Below are positions 44,601 through 52,152 of a DNA stretch of 64,000 nt, piece by piece; position 1 is the first letter of the stretch; every line of letters begins with the position of its first letter. The stretch is from Streptomyces endocoffeicus. GTDB taxonomy: Bacteria; Actinomycetota; Actinomycetes; Streptomycetales; Streptomycetaceae. The position numbers and the translations under genes are program-made. The stretch covers positions 1,922,001 through 1,986,000 of the forward strand of contig NZ_JAERRG010000001.1 of the NCBI RefSeq assembly GCF_016741935.1, read 5' to 3'. Below the pieces are notes generated by a model, which saw nothing but the letters and a program-made list of their open reading frames with translations, was not told where the DNA came from and made no database searches.

Positions 44601-45417
44601 TCAGATCGAGCCGGGCGAAGACCTCATCCGGGATCCGCCGTACGGCCAGGGCCAGGGCGAAGTTGGCGGCGGACAGGAGGGTCGCCCGGTGGCGGTCCGC
44701 CGTCTCCAGCCACAGCGCCGGACGCTTGGCGAACGACAACGGCTCCAGCCGCACCTGCTTGGCCCGCGCGGCGAGCGGGGCCAGATGGGTGCCGATGAGG
44801 CCCATGTCGTGGAAGTACGGCATCCAGCTCGCCACCACATCGTCAGGTGTGATGGCCGCGGCGAGGCGCATCTGCTCCAGGTTGGCCAGCACGGCGGAGT
44901 GCGTCAGCTCGACGCCCTTCGGGGCTCCGGTGCTGCCCGAGGAGAACTGGACGAAGGCCACATCGCCGGGCGTGGCCTCCGGCAACCGGGCGGGTGGGCG
45001 ACCCTGCCGCAACTCGTCCAGTCGCAACGGCTCGACAGCATCGGGCAGTTCGCCCAGCAGCGTCTCCGTGGCCTCGTCCACCGCCACCGGCGGGTGGCCG
45101 AGCGATTCCCACACCGGCGCCACCCGCCGGACATCGGGCGCGAGCGGCACCGGGACGAGACCGGCCAGCAACGCACCCCAGAACAACACCTGGAAGTCAT
45201 CGCCGCGGTCGGCGAGCAGCGGAACACAGGTGCCGGGCGCCACCCCGGCGGCGAGAAAGCCACCGGCGACGCACAGCGCCTCGTCCCGCAGCTCCGCGAA
45301 GGTGACGGTCCGCTCGCCACCGTCGCCTCGGACATGCACCAGCGCCTGGTCCGGGGCCGCGTCCGCCGCGCCCATCAAGACCTGCGGGAGCGTGGTCTCG
45401 CCATTCGGTCCGGTCAT
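32665..45417 (-). CDS. Hybrid PKS-NRPS megasynthase: FAAL-ACP-KS-AT-KR-ACP-C-A-PCP-C-acyl-ACP-reductase-like
   Basis: 4250 aa from the ATG at 45417 (GGGGAG; a TTG at 45429 is possible). Order: fatty acyl-AMP ligase (1-580; [10 protein letters not shown] near 164, [11 protein letters not shown]); ACP (GGSSLK, near 615); KS (DTACSSA, Cys 837; [17 protein letters not shown]); AT (GHSVGE, Ser 1329; HGFH, malonyl-like); KR (GGTGGIG; Tyr 1974; no LDD); ACP (Ser 2168); C (HHAAADG, near 2360); A ([30 protein letters not shown]); PCP (GGDS, Ser 3262); second C (HHLIGDG, near 3477); C-terminal domain 3865-4235. The last has [23 protein letters not shown] and [10 protein letters not shown] (Cys 4176), aligning with cyanobacterial acyl-ACP reductase. 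Predicted product: a fatty acid extended by one reduced ketide and one amino acid, released reductively. A hand-read specificity code (DARSIVLINK) gave no confident substrate. Confidence 0.93.
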   Translation of the reverse strand: MTGPNGETTLPQVLMGAADAAPDQALVHVRGDGGERTVTFAELRDEALCVAGGFLAAGVAPGTCVPLLADRGDDFQVLFWGALLAGLVPVPLAPDVRRVAPVWESLGHPPVAVDEATETLLGELPDAVEPLRLDELRQGRPPARLPEATPGDVAFVQFSSGSTGAPKGVELTHSAVLANLEQMRLAAAITPDDVVASWMPYFHDMGLIGTHLAPLAARAKQVRLEPLSFAKRPALWLETADRHRATLLSAANFALALAVRRIPDEVFARLDLTSVRLVLVGAEPIAPAVWRRFVAKARTSGLDERAPLPVYGLAEATLAVTFPPLGEVAVERVLDRAALGRGHAVDTARGPDAVELMDVGLPLPGCEVRIVDDADCPLDDRRVGHIQVRGPQVARGYRNAPEATAAMYAGGWLRTGDLGFLADGRLCVTGRHKDVLFVSGRTFHAPDLEEVAAATPGLPTPPLAAAVGSTDPADGTERVVVFVRWPSPPSAAATVLAQVAARVRQALAHDGVRVLPLPPGAFARTTSGKLRRRAMRERYEAGAYAEVAKRWGRGGSAAAAGAVTGALDRRPVTGALDSRREVARAVTGIWARVLGVSEHAIGPHDRFLAVGGSSLKAMEVLAEVEDAFGVTVPPAVLRDRDTVAALTEHVVAARRDGPPEAARPRATVSHPGPGTIAVVSMACRFPGADTPDAFWDRLVAGHDAVGPVPAARWTPRPEATARWGAFLDDPSRFDATYFGMDDEAAAATDPQARIFLELAHEALERAGYAGSRRAGRRIGVFAATGDSGYRELLSRAAGPDGGLPPAALVGNLPNLVAARVAQSLDLTGPALAVDTACSSALVALHLARRSLQAGECDLAVVGGVNLALAPTGHRLLEQAGVLSPTGRCHAFSAAADGFVPGEGGAAIVLARLDDAHRANDPVLALLRGTAVNNDGRSLSLLAPNALTQREIIVQAYRDAGVDPDSVSYVEAHGTGTALGDPVELRSLNQAFPPRADGRPRLLGSVKTNLGHLLNAAAMPSLVKVVLALSHRRLPASLHHDPPATALPDDGTAGFEVVTEHRAWMAPGPLVAGINAFGFGGTNAHAILEEAPSRPPRRRGRPVTDGWGEADAAGDGGLGVEVGPSHGPEVGPSHGPEVGPSHGPEVGPADQVGSQAEGSPHLLTLSARGADALAAAARDLAAHLRAHPELDEGDVCATVNTARDHGPHRLAMVSRGDLAERLETHPTPAVARSRPRLAFLLPGQGTARPGLGRALYRTAPEFRRAMEEASVLVGEVRGRTLAQWCLDPDASPADLAHTEVSQPLLVAFGVALARQLRAWGVTPDAVTGHSVGEITAACIAGSLTLAEAVRFAAERGRLMRELAAPGAMAAVRGSEDAVAGVVAESAGALCVAAVNAPGQVVIAGAPDAVARAVGRLAADGITVRELPVSHGFHSPTMRPVADPLTAEATELTPRPPSIPLLSTLTAEWQPPLDPAHWREHALRPVRFGAAVERLLDGGYDTFVELGPGATLLGPVRAVAAERDPSPEVFALAAPGTGADTGVDGGVDGGQALLTALGRLWTRGVDLDHAALGEGRARVPAPTYPFQRRRHWPEHRQEHRPGRRPENRHEHNPDPAASAPLHRLTWRETPPTPDEGTPDAPDTPDTVRLAGPDSELARALAHRLEWRGVTVRRDGDVSRAEPPAQLTLWLAGPAAECPTVTDLDAATHTVLTTLRGLLPSLSQGGGRLLTVTEDVHATGATTERPRPAQALLTGLALALPEEFPGLTAYGVDLSSYDSLDARLDALEREVLGQNAPGGGAVAWRAGRRLVRTPVAMAADGPPSSSPLPPDGSYLITGGTGGIGAALARDLAGRGRPTLVLAGRSARPPGSLMAELDALGATTEYRVADVSVEADVEALVVDLPPLDGVFHAAGVVRTGTLRTKSPEEMAEVMAAKVRGSHLLSRALWRHGHRPAVCVAFSSVTSVLPGLAGALGDYAAANAFLDAFAASERAAGRPWQSLNLAAFAETGLAAGAPSRTATATATATATGTGTATATATGTATARGVAPLTPGAGLAALHAACGIDAAQLVVAELTAGSDTVRPGSAVSAAAQWGTAASVAIGSEPAASATDTCGSSAGATGAQGTTATGPADPTPAHIAGVLRRLLAEALHRPPAEIADDEQFLTMGLDSLSAVDLVRRLESELGRALPPTLFFEYRTIGELAAHLSTGQVAAQRPAPTPHPADNDGAIAFDNGAPLLLTPVQLAFHTGGKLHPEVAAYAYVRQTISGPLDAGLLGRALVLLAERHPMLRIRIETDGTAPAQNVAAPEPHTMPFWYEIRHADGPLADLEEALCNRPFDLATEAPVRAVLVRERADLAHLLLVLHHAAADGFSLNVLGEELWSVYTALAHGRSPEPPPLEAGFADYAAAVEAERSSPEFAEDRRYWRDTLAAHAHIHPVPLDLPWDGDPEAPPAAPLTAHQVATDPDRTAALRKCAAAHGVSLFHLLLAGYVRCLARWSGQRGIVVNVARARRELRLAGVDRLVGPLADTLPLAATVDPDEPVPALAQRLRAIWLDAERHARLTGVDIARLLPTTGSRPRTASPAGFSFARFPATTDPDCPVEVRPAAARTASAATRLGLLCWESERALHFSWNFPARLFNRTTVERLAREHLAELAELAELVTPARRDVPTPALTRAPTPALRPSPIPERTPSPTPEPTPSPIPLPAAGRGIVQRLSARFRAAADQIAVATGDATMTYGALDRASAALAHRLRAQGVAPGDLVGLLTEPGADTVVGVVGILRAGAGWVPLDATHPAARLADQLHRSTARHVVCHEATRPAADTLGAVTTVAIDDTSPTPVCPATPVPAAPDAVAYVIFTSGSTGRPKAVPITHRAMMNYLDWAVDTFGYRAGDRLAQTASVCFDASVRQLLAPLLVGATVHTLSRHLVRDPEALLDRVVRDRITVWSSVPTLWERLLTAAETRVRRGAPRPDLSALRWIHVGGEALPAAHVRRWYDLFGPGQRIANLYGPTEATINATCHLIETRPGDEVRRLPIGRPISGAEVAVVAEDGRHRTADEPGELLIGGTGLTPGYLGDPALTAAAFTERDGTRWYRSGDRVRQRPDGVLEFLGRLDDQVKIRGHRVEPGEIEAVLQTHPRVAQAAVLHHHGRLTAFVEPLPSGPEPDPAQLRAHLRGTLPDYMLPSRFRFLDALPLTSTGKVDRRRLDATAGDADTEAATGTTSPQPHGTPAATPTERTLARIWSEVLGVAEVGREDDFFALGGDSILVLEVFARLEKAYEGERPGGALPRPTVIYEHSTLTALATAVDTATTDLATQPAQPLPPAPGNPPAPGSGDMSALAGADCADCADLTPYPLTPTQRGFLVAEAIAPGSGSAWLARLRLRGALRADLFQRAVDALVVRHPMLRTVFPAGARPPVQQELPPALRFPVDFETLASPDLVEERVTDERRRRFEPWAWPLLRLRVLTTGPDEHTLVVHAHHLIGDGYSAALFGRELITVHDRLSRGEPIGLPPLRSTFRDYVNLFQQPDTGPGPDPAAIAWQARHAAPYQRPDLRRSGARSGGNAGAGATGVGSAESRSAGFRSAGFTLDAELTAGLRHLATTVRATPYAPVLTAYYRALADLTGRRDLVLGLAVTGRDHQLPDISRLFGPLAAAVPLRPAVAEAGAGATSGRSFHSFREDLLRITEEAVAARMYGAGDDSGGGTNGGTGGTSSDLLRISEKAGAARPYGTGGDTVPGTGGGFSPATGGEPSGSSPTAIAPLTPLGLPRATQFLFSYLDFSALGSPTGATLTLDWDHHDTELAPPPVGTDVFLAVRPVGDGLRVTLRASAAALDEPAFAALTRLLRDELTQAATPRPRPALAPAPRTSRTDAALIGYLPAPGHLAALAGIPAADLPREHMRQLLFPDGGPRLLEEIGTPLGRSAFVALPLFADELAVGSGLTGHTARAVGHAASLGARCVSLAGMIPALTGYGFEVVRATDGAATITTGHAATAVSVVKTVQAALATTGRDLGDLTIAMVGLGSIGTSSLNLLLTRAPRPPAHLLLCDVAGSAPRLRALAAELRGNGLAGSVATAESAPGLPAAVYEADLIVTAVSGGTAVLDIDRLRPGTVVVDDSFPHCFDTARALARMREQCDVLTVGGGLLAVGDTERHIADDLPPAAASGYAERSWLPGTVASCRLESLLHTAVSGLPLVHGLVDASHAHAYWDAVEAAGVGAAPLHLLGHIVDTPPSWPGTTSRRAASRRDTSHTQD
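34235..34387. repeat. Internal 102-bp duplication in second C domain
   Basis: Two about 51-bp copies (34235-34285 and 34337-34387) start 102 bp apart, encoding [16 protein letters not shown] and [16 protein letters not shown] separated by Gly-rich segments. The duplication is in frame and adds 34 residues plus Gly/Thr filler to the second condensation domain of the megasynthase. Confidence 0.8.
37318..37425. repeat. Repeats encoding Pro/Thr-rich linker before A domain
   Basis: Loosely 24-bp units related to GGTGTCGGTGACGGCGTC recur four to five times and encode a Pro-Thr-Ser-rich interdomain linker ([21 protein letters not shown]) between the first C domain and the A domain of the megasynthase. 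Confidence 0.65.
39297..39378. repeat. Hexanucleotide repeat encoding Thr-Ala linker
   Basis: Repeats of GGTGGC/GGTGCC-type hexamers encode a run of alternating Thr and Ala (with some Gly-Thr) of about 26 residues, lying between the KR core and the second ACP of the megasynthase. Such tracts are prone to slippage and probably vary between strains. Confidence 0.8.
41979..42058. repeat. 24-bp tandem repeat, three units, in KS-AT linker
   Basis: The unit GACCGACCTCCGGGCCATGG plus CTCG is repeated from 41979, 42003 and 42027, with a partial fourth, encoding three copies of the octapeptide VGPSHGPE. It lies between the KS and AT domains of the megasynthase, a region that is normally a structured linker. 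Confidence 0.85.
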
Positions 45418-45491
45418 CAAGCTCCCCAACTCACTTGCCGTCCCCTAGAGGGAGGTGCGAACGGAGCGGCGGGTTCCAGCCGGACGGCAAT

Positions 45492-45560
45492 CCCTCACCT
45501 CGGCGTTGGCCCAGCCCTCACCTCAGCGTTGACCCAGCCCTCACCTCAGCGTTCGCACCA
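45492..45560. repeat. 23-bp tandem repeat upstream of the megasynthase
   Basis: Three units starting at 45492, 45515 and 45538 share CCCTCACCTCAGCGTTGACC and a CAG end; the third drifts at its right end and GCTCAGCGTTCAG follows as a partial fourth. They are 75-145 bp upstream of the megasynthase start, in its probable promoter or leader. Confidence 0.8.
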
Positions 45561-45566
45561 GGCCGC

Positions 45567-45773
45567 TCAGCGTTCAGGCCCTTCGCTCCCGGCCACCGCC
45601 TCGGTGAGCCGGTCCACCACGGCCTGGTCGTGGGTCAGACCGTGGTCGACCCATTGCTGGGCGCTCTCGCGTCCCGTCGTCCCGTCCTGCCATAGGTGCC
45701 CGACCGGTCACGCACCCCGCGGCTCACCCGACTCGGCCTCCGCGAGACACCGCAACGGCTCGTCAAGGTCCAT
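45567..45773 (-). pseudogene. Possible small interrupted reading frame between permease and megasynthase
   Basis: From an ATG at 45773 the frame reads 21 codons (MDLDEPLRCLAEAESGEP...) to a TGA at 45708-45710, then continues in the same frame for 46 more codons (including GRESAQQWVDHGLTHDQAV) to a stop at 45567. Codon usage looks coding-like in both parts, so it may be a decayed small gene. I do not recognise the family. The 411-bp gap 45430-45840 otherwise holds only the 23-bp repeats. Confidence 0.25.
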
Positions 45774-45840
45774 GGCCGGAGTCTCGCAGGTGGGTCCGAC
45801 AGCCACCGGGCCGCCGGACCCACCGCGGGCGACCGGCGTC

Positions 45841-47331
45841 TCAGGCGAACACCGACAGCAGCAGGGCCATCACCAGGCCGAGCACACTGACCAGGGTCTG
45901 CACGGCGGTCTGGGTCTTGGTGGCCTGGGTGAGGTCCATTCCGAACGACTCCTTCACCAGCCAGAACCCCGCGTGGTTGACATAGTTGAGGCCGAGCGAA
46001 CCGGCCCCGATCGCGACCACGAGCAGGGATGCCTCCAGGCCCCCGCCGTCGCCGATCAGCGGGGCCACGATGCCGGTGGCGGAGACGATGCCGACGGTGG
46101 CGGAGCCCGTGGTCAGCGACAGCAGCAGGGCGATGAGCCAGCCCAGCAGGATCACATTGATGTGGGCGCCTTCGGCGGCCGACGCGATGGCATCGCCGAT
46201 GCCCGAGTCCTGAAGTACCTGCTTGAACGCCCCTCCCCCGCCGATGATGAGCAGGATGGCGGCGATGGACTTCAGGCTGTCGGTCAGGGAGGCACGGGTC
46301 TCCTCACCCGTACGGCCGGAGTGGCCGGAGCGGGCCGCGCGGGCGGAGCCGACCATCGTCACGCCGAGGGCGAAGACGAAACCGGCGAGCATCGCCACCA
46401 GCGGTTCTCCGGCGAACACGAGCGCGGCGCCCAGCCCGCTCGACTCGTCCAGCACGGTCTCGGCCAGGGTGCGCAGCAGCATCAGGACGACGGGCACCAG
46501 CACGGCCGCCACGGCCAGCCCGGTGGGCACACCGGTCCGGCGGGGCACCTCCACGCTCGCCTGCGAATCAGGCACATCACCAGGCGCGCCAGGCGCTCCG
46601 GCCCCCGTCGTGGCGACGGCCGTAGCGGGCTGACGCTCAGCCCCCGTGAACTGCGCCACCAGCTCGGCGTCCGGAGCCACATCGGGGAGCCGGGGCGCGA
46701 TCCAGCGCGCGTAGACGGGCCCGGCCAGGATGACGGTCGGCACGGCGCACACGATGCCGACGCCGAGGGTGAGACCGAGGTCGGCGTGCAGGCCGGTCAT
46801 CGCGGTCAGTGGGCCGGGGTGGGGCGGCAGCATGCCGTGCAGGGTGGACAGCGAGGCGATGGCGGGCACACCGAGGAGCACGTACGGGCTGCCCTTGGTG
46901 CCGCCTTGCTCCTCCATCCTGCGGGCGACGCTGAAGATCAACGGCAGCAGCACGATCAGGCCCACCTCGAAGAACATGGGCACACCGATGACGAACGCCG
47001 CCGCACCGACCAGCCAGGGCAGTCTGCGGGGCTCGGCGCGGGCGACGAGGGCGCGGGCGATGGCGTCGGTGGCGCCCGAGTCGGACAGCAGACGGCCGAG
47101 CATGGCGCCCAGGGCGAGGGTGACGCCCACGTCGCCGAGGGTGCCGCCGGCGCCCTCCTCGATGGATTCGGCGAGTTTCGCGGCGGGCTCCCCGGCCGCT
47201 ATCCCCGTGCCCACGCTGACCAGGATCAGCGCGACGAACGGATGGACCCGCAGCCGGGAGTTGATGAGATAGATCAGTGCTGCGATCGCCACCGTGAGGA
47301 TGAGCAGCAACCACCAGGTGTGTGCGGTCAT
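45841..47331 (-). CDS. GntP-family permease (gluconate-type H+ symporter)
   Basis: 496 aa from the ATG at 47331 (GGAAAGG ribosome binding site). About 12-14 hydrophobic helices are interrupted by a hydrophilic loop near residues 225-275. Family marks: HPFVALILVSVGTGIAAG near the N-terminus, HGMLPPHPGPLTA, IIGGGGAFKQVLQDSG, and GLNYVNHAGFWLVKE near the C-terminus. GntP members import gluconate or related hydroxy acids. It lies downstream of a TctC-like binding protein gene, both on the minus strand, next to a CitA/CitB-type sensor system. Confidence 0.9.
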   Translation of the reverse strand: MTAHTWWLLLILTVAIAALIYLINSRLRVHPFVALILVSVGTGIAAGEPAAKLAESIEEGAGGTLGDVGVTLALGAMLGRLLSDSGATDAIARALVARAEPRRLPWLVGAAAFVIGVPMFFEVGLIVLLPLIFSVARRMEEQGGTKGSPYVLLGVPAIASLSTLHGMLPPHPGPLTAMTGLHADLGLTLGVGIVCAVPTVILAGPVYARWIAPRLPDVAPDAELVAQFTGAERQPATAVATTGAGAPGAPGDVPDSQASVEVPRRTGVPTGLAVAAVLVPVVLMLLRTLAETVLDESSGLGAALVFAGEPLVAMLAGFVFALGVTMVGSARAARSGHSGRTGEETRASLTDSLKSIAAILLIIGGGGAFKQVLQDSGIGDAIASAAEGAHINVILLGWLIALLLSLTTGSATVGIVSATGIVAPLIGDGGGLEASLLVVAIGAGSLGLNYVNHAGFWLVKESFGMDLTQATKTQTAVQTLVSVLGLVMALLLSVFA

Positions 47332-47481
47332 GCGATGCCTTTCCAGGACATATGGGTTCGTACCAGGGCATGCGGGGGGTTCGTACGCCACCAGGGCATG
47401 GGTGGGCACGGGATGGGGGTGGTGTGGTTGTGGTTCAGCGGCGGGAAGGGCGTGCGGCGGCCGCCCCGGCGGAGTGTTCGC

Positions 47482-48489
47482 TCAGTCCAGTCCCAGGTGT
47501 CCGACCAGCTCCGCCACGTTCCTGTCCTGCCGGGCCAGATACGTGGCGAACGCGTCACCTGTGGCGAAGGCGTCGGTCCAGCCGTGGCGGGTGAGCTCGG
47601 CCTTCCACTGCCGCGAGGTGTGCAGCGCGGTCAGCACCTCGATCCAGCGTTCGCGGTCCGCGGAGCTGATGCCGGGCGGGGCGACGATCCCCCGCCAGTT
47701 GTCGAAGACCAGGTCGATCCCGGCCGCCTTCAGCGTCGGCACCCCGGGCAGCGCGGCCACGGGCCGTTCGCTGGTGACCGCGAGCACCCTGAGCTGCCCG
47801 GCCGCGATCTGGTCGAGGAACTCGCCGATGCCGCTGGTGGCGAAGTCGACCCGGCCGTCCAGCAGCGCGGGGAGGAGGTCGCCGCCACCGCCGTCGTAGG
47901 CGTCGTAACGCACCGTCTTCGGCTGGATGCCGACGGCGCGGGCCAGCGCCATGGGCAGCAGGTGGTCCGGGCCGCCCAGCGACGAGCCACCGCCGACCGT
48001 GACGTCTCCCGGGTGCTTCCGCCACTCGGCGACCAGGTCCGCGATGGTGCGGTAGGGCGAGTCCTCGCGGACCACCACCGCCTCGGGCTCCTCGATCAGG
48101 CGGGCGATCGGGGTGGTCCGCGCCACGGTCACCTTCGCGTGGGCGACATGCGACGCGCCCAGCACGCCGAGGCCCATCTGGAGGGCGAGCCGTCCGTTGC
48201 CCCGTTCGTCCACGATGCGCCGCAGACCGACGGTGCCACCGGCCCCGGGCAGGTTGAACACCTCCATGTCCGAGGTGGTCCCGGTCTCCTCCAGCACCCG
48301 GGCCACGGTCCGGGCCGTGGTGTCATAGCCGCCTCCGGGTGTGTTCGGCACCAGGATCCGCAGCCCGTCCTCCCCGGTGTCGCCGGTGCCCGGCCAGGTG
48401 CCACAGGCGCCGACGAGCAGGGACAGCACGGCGGCCAGGGCGCCGGACAGGACGCGGGTGCGGGTGCCGTTGCCGGTGCGGCGTCTCAT
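47482..48489 (-). CDS. TctC-like tricarboxylate-binding lipoprotein
   Basis: 335 aa with GGGAGGT before the ATG. The N-terminus is a lipoprotein signal with lipobox LVGAC. The mature part has the TctC/Bug pattern: LRILVPNTPGGGYDTTAR, NLPGAGGTVGL, DLVAEWRKHPGDV, TVGGGSSLGGPDH and LLDGRVDF. Such proteins bind citrate or other carboxylates for TctAB transporters or act as sensors. No TctA or TctB gene is present here; the neighbouring permease is GntP-type. Divergent from the sensor kinase gene, so it is probably a target or sensory partner of that system. Confidence 0.9.
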   Translation of the reverse strand: MRRRTGNGTRTRVLSGALAAVLSLLVGACGTWPGTGDTGEDGLRILVPNTPGGGYDTTARTVARVLEETGTTSDMEVFNLPGAGGTVGLRRIVDERGNGRLALQMGLGVLGASHVAHAKVTVARTTPIARLIEEPEAVVVREDSPYRTIADLVAEWRKHPGDVTVGGGSSLGGPDHLLPMALARAVGIQPKTVRYDAYDGGGGDLLPALLDGRVDFATSGIGEFLDQIAAGQLRVLAVTSERPVAALPGVPTLKAAGIDLVFDNWRGIVAPPGISSADRERWIEVLTALHTSRQWKAELTRHGWTDAFATGDAFATYLARQDRNVAELVGHLGLD

Positions 48490-48587
48490 GGCACCTCCCT
48501 TTCGCTTCCCATACGGCGGACGCCATGATTGTGCGGCCTGGTGGACAATGCGCCCAGGTTGTGTCAGCAGGAGAGATTGAGTTCATT

Positions 48588-50261
48588 GTGGTCGCCGCGT
48601 TCCGTCGCCAAACACTCGCGGGCGAGATGCTGCTCCTCCAGCTCGCCATCGTCGTGGTGGTGCTGATGGCGGTGGCGGCGGTCTCGCTCGCGCAGTCGGA
48701 GGCCACCTTCAACCGGGTGGAGGGCCGCCGGGTCGGTGCGCTCGCCGAGCAGCTGGCCGCCCAGCCGCTGGTGCGCAGCAGGCTGGTGGGCCCCTCGCCG
48801 GCGGAGGCGCTGGCCCCGCTGGTGTACTCGGCACGGGTGCAGTCGCGGGTGACGTCCGTCACAGTGGCCGACCGCCACGGGCGCGTCGTCAGCTCGACGA
48901 ATCCCACCGTGCTCGGCGACCGGCTGCCCCTGGGCGAGGGGGTGGGCCGGGGCCGTGGCTGGTCGGGCACGCTGGACTGGGACGGCAGCCGGGAGCTGGT
49001 GGCGCAGGTGCCGGTGCTCGGCGCCACGGGGGACGACCTGGGGCGGCATCTGGGCACCGTGATGATCGGCGAGACCTCTCCCACGGTGTGGCAGCGGCTG
49101 AGCGGCGCGTCCTCGTACCTGCCCGTCTATCTCGGCGTGGCCAGCGCGCTCGGCGTCGTCGGCTCCTGGCTGCTCGCCCGGCGGGTCAAACGGCAGACGC
49201 TCGGCCTGGAGCCGCGCGAGATCACCGGGCTGGCCGAGCACCGCGAGGCGATGCTGTACGGCATCGCCGAGGGCGTCGTCGCCCTCGATCCGCAGCACCG
49301 GGTGACCCTCGTCAACGACATGGGCAGGCGGCTGCTGGACCTGCCCGAGGACTGTGTGGGCCGGAACCTGGCCGAGCTGGGCATCGAGGGACGGCTGCTG
49401 GACGTCCTGGCCGGGGCGCGGAAGGAACCGGCGGACCCGAAGGACGAGGTCGTGGTCCGGCACGGCCGGGTCCTGGTCATGAACCGCATGACGGTCGTCA
49501 AGGACGGACGGCCGCTGGGGTCCGTCACCACCCTGCGGGACCGCACCGAGCTGGCCAGGCTGGAGCGCGAGATCGGCTCCTTCCGGTCCACCTCCGAGCT
49601 GCTGCGTGCGCAGACCCATGAGTTCGCCAACCAGCTGCACACCATCTCCGGGCTGATCCAGATCGGTGAGCAGGAGGAGGTGGTGCGCTATATCCGGGCG
49701 CTGAACCAGCGCCGTCAGTCGCTCGACATGTCCATCGGCCGCCGGGTCCGGGACACCGCCATCGCCGCGCTGCTGATGGCGAAGGCGTCCCAGGCCGCCG
49801 AGCGGAAGGTGGCCCTGCGCCTCTCGGACCGCACCGCGCTGGACCGGCTGCCCCCCGAGGACGCCGCCGATGTGGCGACCGTGGTCGGCAACCTGGTCGA
49901 CAACGCCATCGACGCCGCCACGTCCGAGCACGGCGGTGAGAACAAGGACCGCGGCGGGGCGGGCGACGAGCCGTGGGTGGAGGTCGAGCTGCGACAGGAC
50001 CACACCAGTGTGGAGATCGTGGTGCGCGACTCCGGTCCCGGTGTGGCCCCCGGACTCGCCCAGGAGGTCTTCGCCCACGGCTTCACCACCAAGGCCGCCC
50101 GGGAGGGCGAGCGCGGCATCGGACTCGCGCTCACCCGGCTCGTCTGCGAGCGCCGCGGCGGCGAGATCGCGGTGACCAACACCAGTCAGGGCGCGATGTT
50201 CAGCGCCCGCATGTCCGTCAGCCACCCCGCCGACGCGGTGGCGGAAGGAGCGACCCGATGA
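48588..50261 (+). CDS. Sensor histidine kinase, CitA/DcuS family
   Basis: About 557 aa from a GTG at 48588; a GTG at 48561 is also possible. Two membrane helices (residues about 14-33 and 180-200) bracket an extracellular PAS-like (PDC) domain, with VTSVTVADRHGRVVSSTNP in it. A cytosolic PAS domain follows (IAEGVVALDPQHRVTLVN), then the H-box QTHEFANQLHTISGLIQ and an HPK5-type ATPase (VGNLVDNAIDAA, VRDSGPGVAP, GERGIGLAL). The family senses citrate or C4-dicarboxylates. Its stop overlaps the response regulator start (ATGA). Confidence 0.92.
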   Translation: MVAAFRRQTLAGEMLLLQLAIVVVVLMAVAAVSLAQSEATFNRVEGRRVGALAEQLAAQPLVRSRLVGPSPAEALAPLVYSARVQSRVTSVTVADRHGRVVSSTNPTVLGDRLPLGEGVGRGRGWSGTLDWDGSRELVAQVPVLGATGDDLGRHLGTVMIGETSPTVWQRLSGASSYLPVYLGVASALGVVGSWLLARRVKRQTLGLEPREITGLAEHREAMLYGIAEGVVALDPQHRVTLVNDMGRRLLDLPEDCVGRNLAELGIEGRLLDVLAGARKEPADPKDEVVVRHGRVLVMNRMTVVKDGRPLGSVTTLRDRTELARLEREIGSFRSTSELLRAQTHEFANQLHTISGLIQIGEQEEVVRYIRALNQRRQSLDMSIGRRVRDTAIAALLMAKASQAAERKVALRLSDRTALDRLPPEDAADVATVVGNLVDNAIDAATSEHGGENKDRGGAGDEPWVEVELRQDHTSVEIVVRDSGPGVAPGLAQEVFAHGFTTKAAREGERGIGLALTRLVCERRGGEIAVTNTSQGAMFSARMSVSHPADAVAEGATR

Positions 50262-50950
50262 CCGAGTCGGCCGGCACGATCGATGTGCTCGTCGTGGACG
50301 ACGACTTCATGGTGGCGCGCGTCCACCGCACCTTCGTGGAGCGGGTGGCGCCGTTCCGCGTCGTCGGCACCGCCCACACCGGCGAGCAGGCGATCGAGGC
50401 GGTCGACGCGTTCCGGCCCGACCTGGTGCTGCTCGACCTCTATCTGCCGGACCTCTTCGGCCTGGACGTCATCCCCCGGCTGCGCTCCGCCGGGCACGAC
50501 TGCGACGTCATGGTGATCACCGCGGCCCGGGAGGCGGACGCGGTGCGCGGCGCGGTCCGTCAGGGTGTGGTCGACTACCTCCTCAAACCCTTCGACTACG
50601 AGGATCTCCAGCCCCGCCTGGAACGCTATGCGACCCAGCGCGGACGGCTGCTCACCACGGTCGTCCGCGGCCAGGCGGATGTGGACCGCGTTCTGGCCGG
50701 CGCGTTCGCGCCCCCGGCGGGCGCTGCCCTCCCGAAGGGCCTGAGCGTGGAGACCGCCCAGCTCGTCGAGCGCGCCCTCCGCGAGGCGGACGGCACCGTC
50801 TCCGCCGCCGAGGCGGCCACCGCCATCGGCATCTCCCGGGTCAGCGCCCGCCGCTATCTGGAGTACTTCCACGCCACCGGCCACGCCGATGTCTCCCTGC
50901 GCTACGGCACCGCCGGCCGCCCGGAGCGCCGCTACAGCCGGCGGGCGTAA
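50258..50950 (+). CDS. Response regulator, CitB/DcuR family
   Basis: A 230-aa protein. Receiver domain residues about 8-125: VLVVDDDFMVARVHR (acid pocket), LVLLDLYLPDLFGL (phosphoacceptor Asp), VITAAREADAV (Thr) and DYLLKPFDYEDL (Lys). The C-terminal helix-turn-helix is VSAAEAATAIGISRVSARRYLEYF, typical of the CitB group. It partners the overlapping kinase and probably activates the TctC-like/GntP genes across the divergent promoter (48490-48587). Confidence 0.93.
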   Translation: MTESAGTIDVLVVDDDFMVARVHRTFVERVAPFRVVGTAHTGEQAIEAVDAFRPDLVLLDLYLPDLFGLDVIPRLRSAGHDCDVMVITAAREADAVRGAVRQGVVDYLLKPFDYEDLQPRLERYATQRGRLLTTVVRGQADVDRVLAGAFAPPAGAALPKGLSVETAQLVERALREADGTVSAAEAATAIGISRVSARRYLEYFHATGHADVSLRYGTAGRPERRYSRRA

Positions 50951-50996
50951 CGCCTCCGGCGCCGGGCCCACCGGTCGACGACGCCGGTCGACGACG

Positions 50997-51812
50997 TCAG
51001 GGCTTGCGGGCCACCGCTCCGTACATCGCGATGTCCTCGTCCTTGATGTCCTCGGTGACGGTGGCGTCCGGGCGCCACTTGTGGACCTGGGTGAGGCCGG
51101 GCTCGACCAGTTCGAGGCCGTCGAAGAACCGCTCGGCCTCCGCCTCGGTGCGCAGCCGCATGGGCATGTCGCGGGCCGCGTACTCACGGGCGACCCGGGC
51201 CACCTCGTCCGGCGCGAAGTCGGCGGTGCCGATGGACATCGCCAGGTAGCTGCCGGAAGGCAGCGGCTCCAGGAGACGGTTGACGATTCCGTTGGCATCG
51301 TCCTTGTCCAGGACGAAGTGCACGATGGCGATCACCGTCAGGGCGACCGGCCGGGTCAGGTCGAGGGTCTCGCGGAGCTCGGGGGCCCGCAGGATGGTGG
51401 CGGGCTCGCACATGTCCGCTTCGACATAGGCGGTCCTGCCCTCGGGGGTGCTGGCGAGCAGGCCCTGGGAGAGCGTGAGGACGATGGGGTCGTTGTCCAC
51501 GTAGACGACCCGGGAGTCCGGTGCCACCGCCTGGGCGATCTCATGGAGGTTGGGCGAGGTGGGGATGCCGGTGCCGATGTCGAGGAACTGCCGGATGCCC
51601 GCCTCCTCGGCCAGATAGCGCACGGCACGGTTCATGAAGTCGCGGTTGGCCCGCATGTGGATCGGCAGGGCGGGCCACTCGCGGGACATGGCGATGCCCG
51701 CTTCCTTGTCGGCCGGGTAGTAGTCCTTGCCGCCGAGGATGTAGTCGTAGATACGTGCCGAATGCGCGCTCTCGGTGTCGATGCGGTCGGCCGACCATCC
51801 GTTGTCGCTCAA
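50997..51812 (-). CDS. SAM-dependent methyltransferase, DUF574 (Methyltransf_19) family
   Basis: A 271-aa protein. The opening DRIDTESAHSARIYDYILGGKDYY is diagnostic for this actinobacterial family. The SAM-binding strand-loop is FLDIGTGIPTSPNLHEI, followed by VVYVDNDPIVL and ALTVIAIVHFVLD. Family members are numerous in Streptomyces; substrates are generally unknown, though some genes sit near XRE/DUF397 pairs as here. It stands alone, convergent with the response regulator gene. Confidence 0.9.
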   Translation of the reverse strand: MSDNGWSADRIDTESAHSARIYDYILGGKDYYPADKEAGIAMSREWPALPIHMRANRDFMNRAVRYLAEEAGIRQFLDIGTGIPTSPNLHEIAQAVAPDSRVVYVDNDPIVLTLSQGLLASTPEGRTAYVEADMCEPATILRAPELRETLDLTRPVALTVIAIVHFVLDKDDANGIVNRLLEPLPSGSYLAMSIGTADFAPDEVARVAREYAARDMPMRLRTEAEAERFFDGLELVEPGLTQVHKWRPDATVTEDIKDEDIAMYGAVARKP

Positions 51813-51856
51813 GGCGTCCCCTCCCAGTGGATCGTCAGTTCGCTGTTGGTGTTGCC

Positions 51857-51894
51857 CCCGGTCGCGCGGGCCGGGACGGGCCCGCGCGACCGGG
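51857..51894 (-). terminator. Hairpin terminator after DUF397 gene
   Basis: Arms CCCGGTCGCGCGGGCC and GGCCCGCGCGACCGGG form a perfect 16-bp stem with a 6-nt loop. It lies 20 bp downstream of the DUF397 stop (51915) and 45 bp upstream of the methyltransferase start, so it closes the XRE-DUF397 operon. Confidence 0.75.
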
Positions 51895-51914
51895 AAGGAT
51901 GCGGTGCCGTGGCG

Positions 51915-52151
51915 CTAGCAGAGGTAGTCGGCGTCGCCGGCCTTCACACCCGCCAGAAACCGGGTCATCTCGTTCGTGGTGAAAACCAGTGCGGGGCCGT
52001 CGGGGTCGGTCGACTGACGCAGCGCCACCCGTCCGTCGTACAGCTTCTTGGCCTCGACGCAGGCGCCCCCGGCGTCGTCGCTCCACGGCTTGGACCAGCC
52101 CAGGGTGCCGAGGTCGTGGGAGGGCATGCCGCTGCGTATGTGGTGGTGCAC
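51915..52151 (-). CDS. DUF397 small protein
   Basis: 78 aa from a GTG at 52151 with AAGGAG 8 nt upstream. The family signature is clear: LGWSKPWSDDAGGACVEAKKL, VALRQSTDPDGPALVFTTNE and FLAGVKAGD. DUF397 genes nearly always follow an XRE-DUF5753 regulator, and the pair is thought to work as a regulator with its antagonist, as in the BldB/AbaA-like and WhiJ-type systems of Streptomyces. Here it starts 1 bp after the regulator's stop codon. Confidence 0.93.
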   Translation of the reverse strand: MHHHIRSGMPSHDLGTLGWSKPWSDDAGGACVEAKKLYDGRVALRQSTDPDGPALVFTTNEMTRFLAGVKAGDADYLC

Positions 52152-52152
52152 T

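Noticed and set aside
47340..47420. Direct repeats of GTTCGTAC and CAGGGCATG before the GntP gene as operator
   Set aside because: Spacing is irregular and no second copy occurs in the divergent TctC/kinase promoter, so a shared operator is not supported.
42502..48528. A 2008-codon open frame on the plus strand
   Set aside because: It is the antisense shadow of the megasynthase, GntP and TctC genes, composed of Gly/Arg/Val/His-rich low-complexity sequence with no family motif. High GC keeps such frames open.
50954..50995. Repeated CCGGTCGACGACG between response regulator and methyltransferase as terminator or attachment site
   Set aside because: It is a direct, not inverted, repeat with no stem, and there is no integrase or tRNA nearby.
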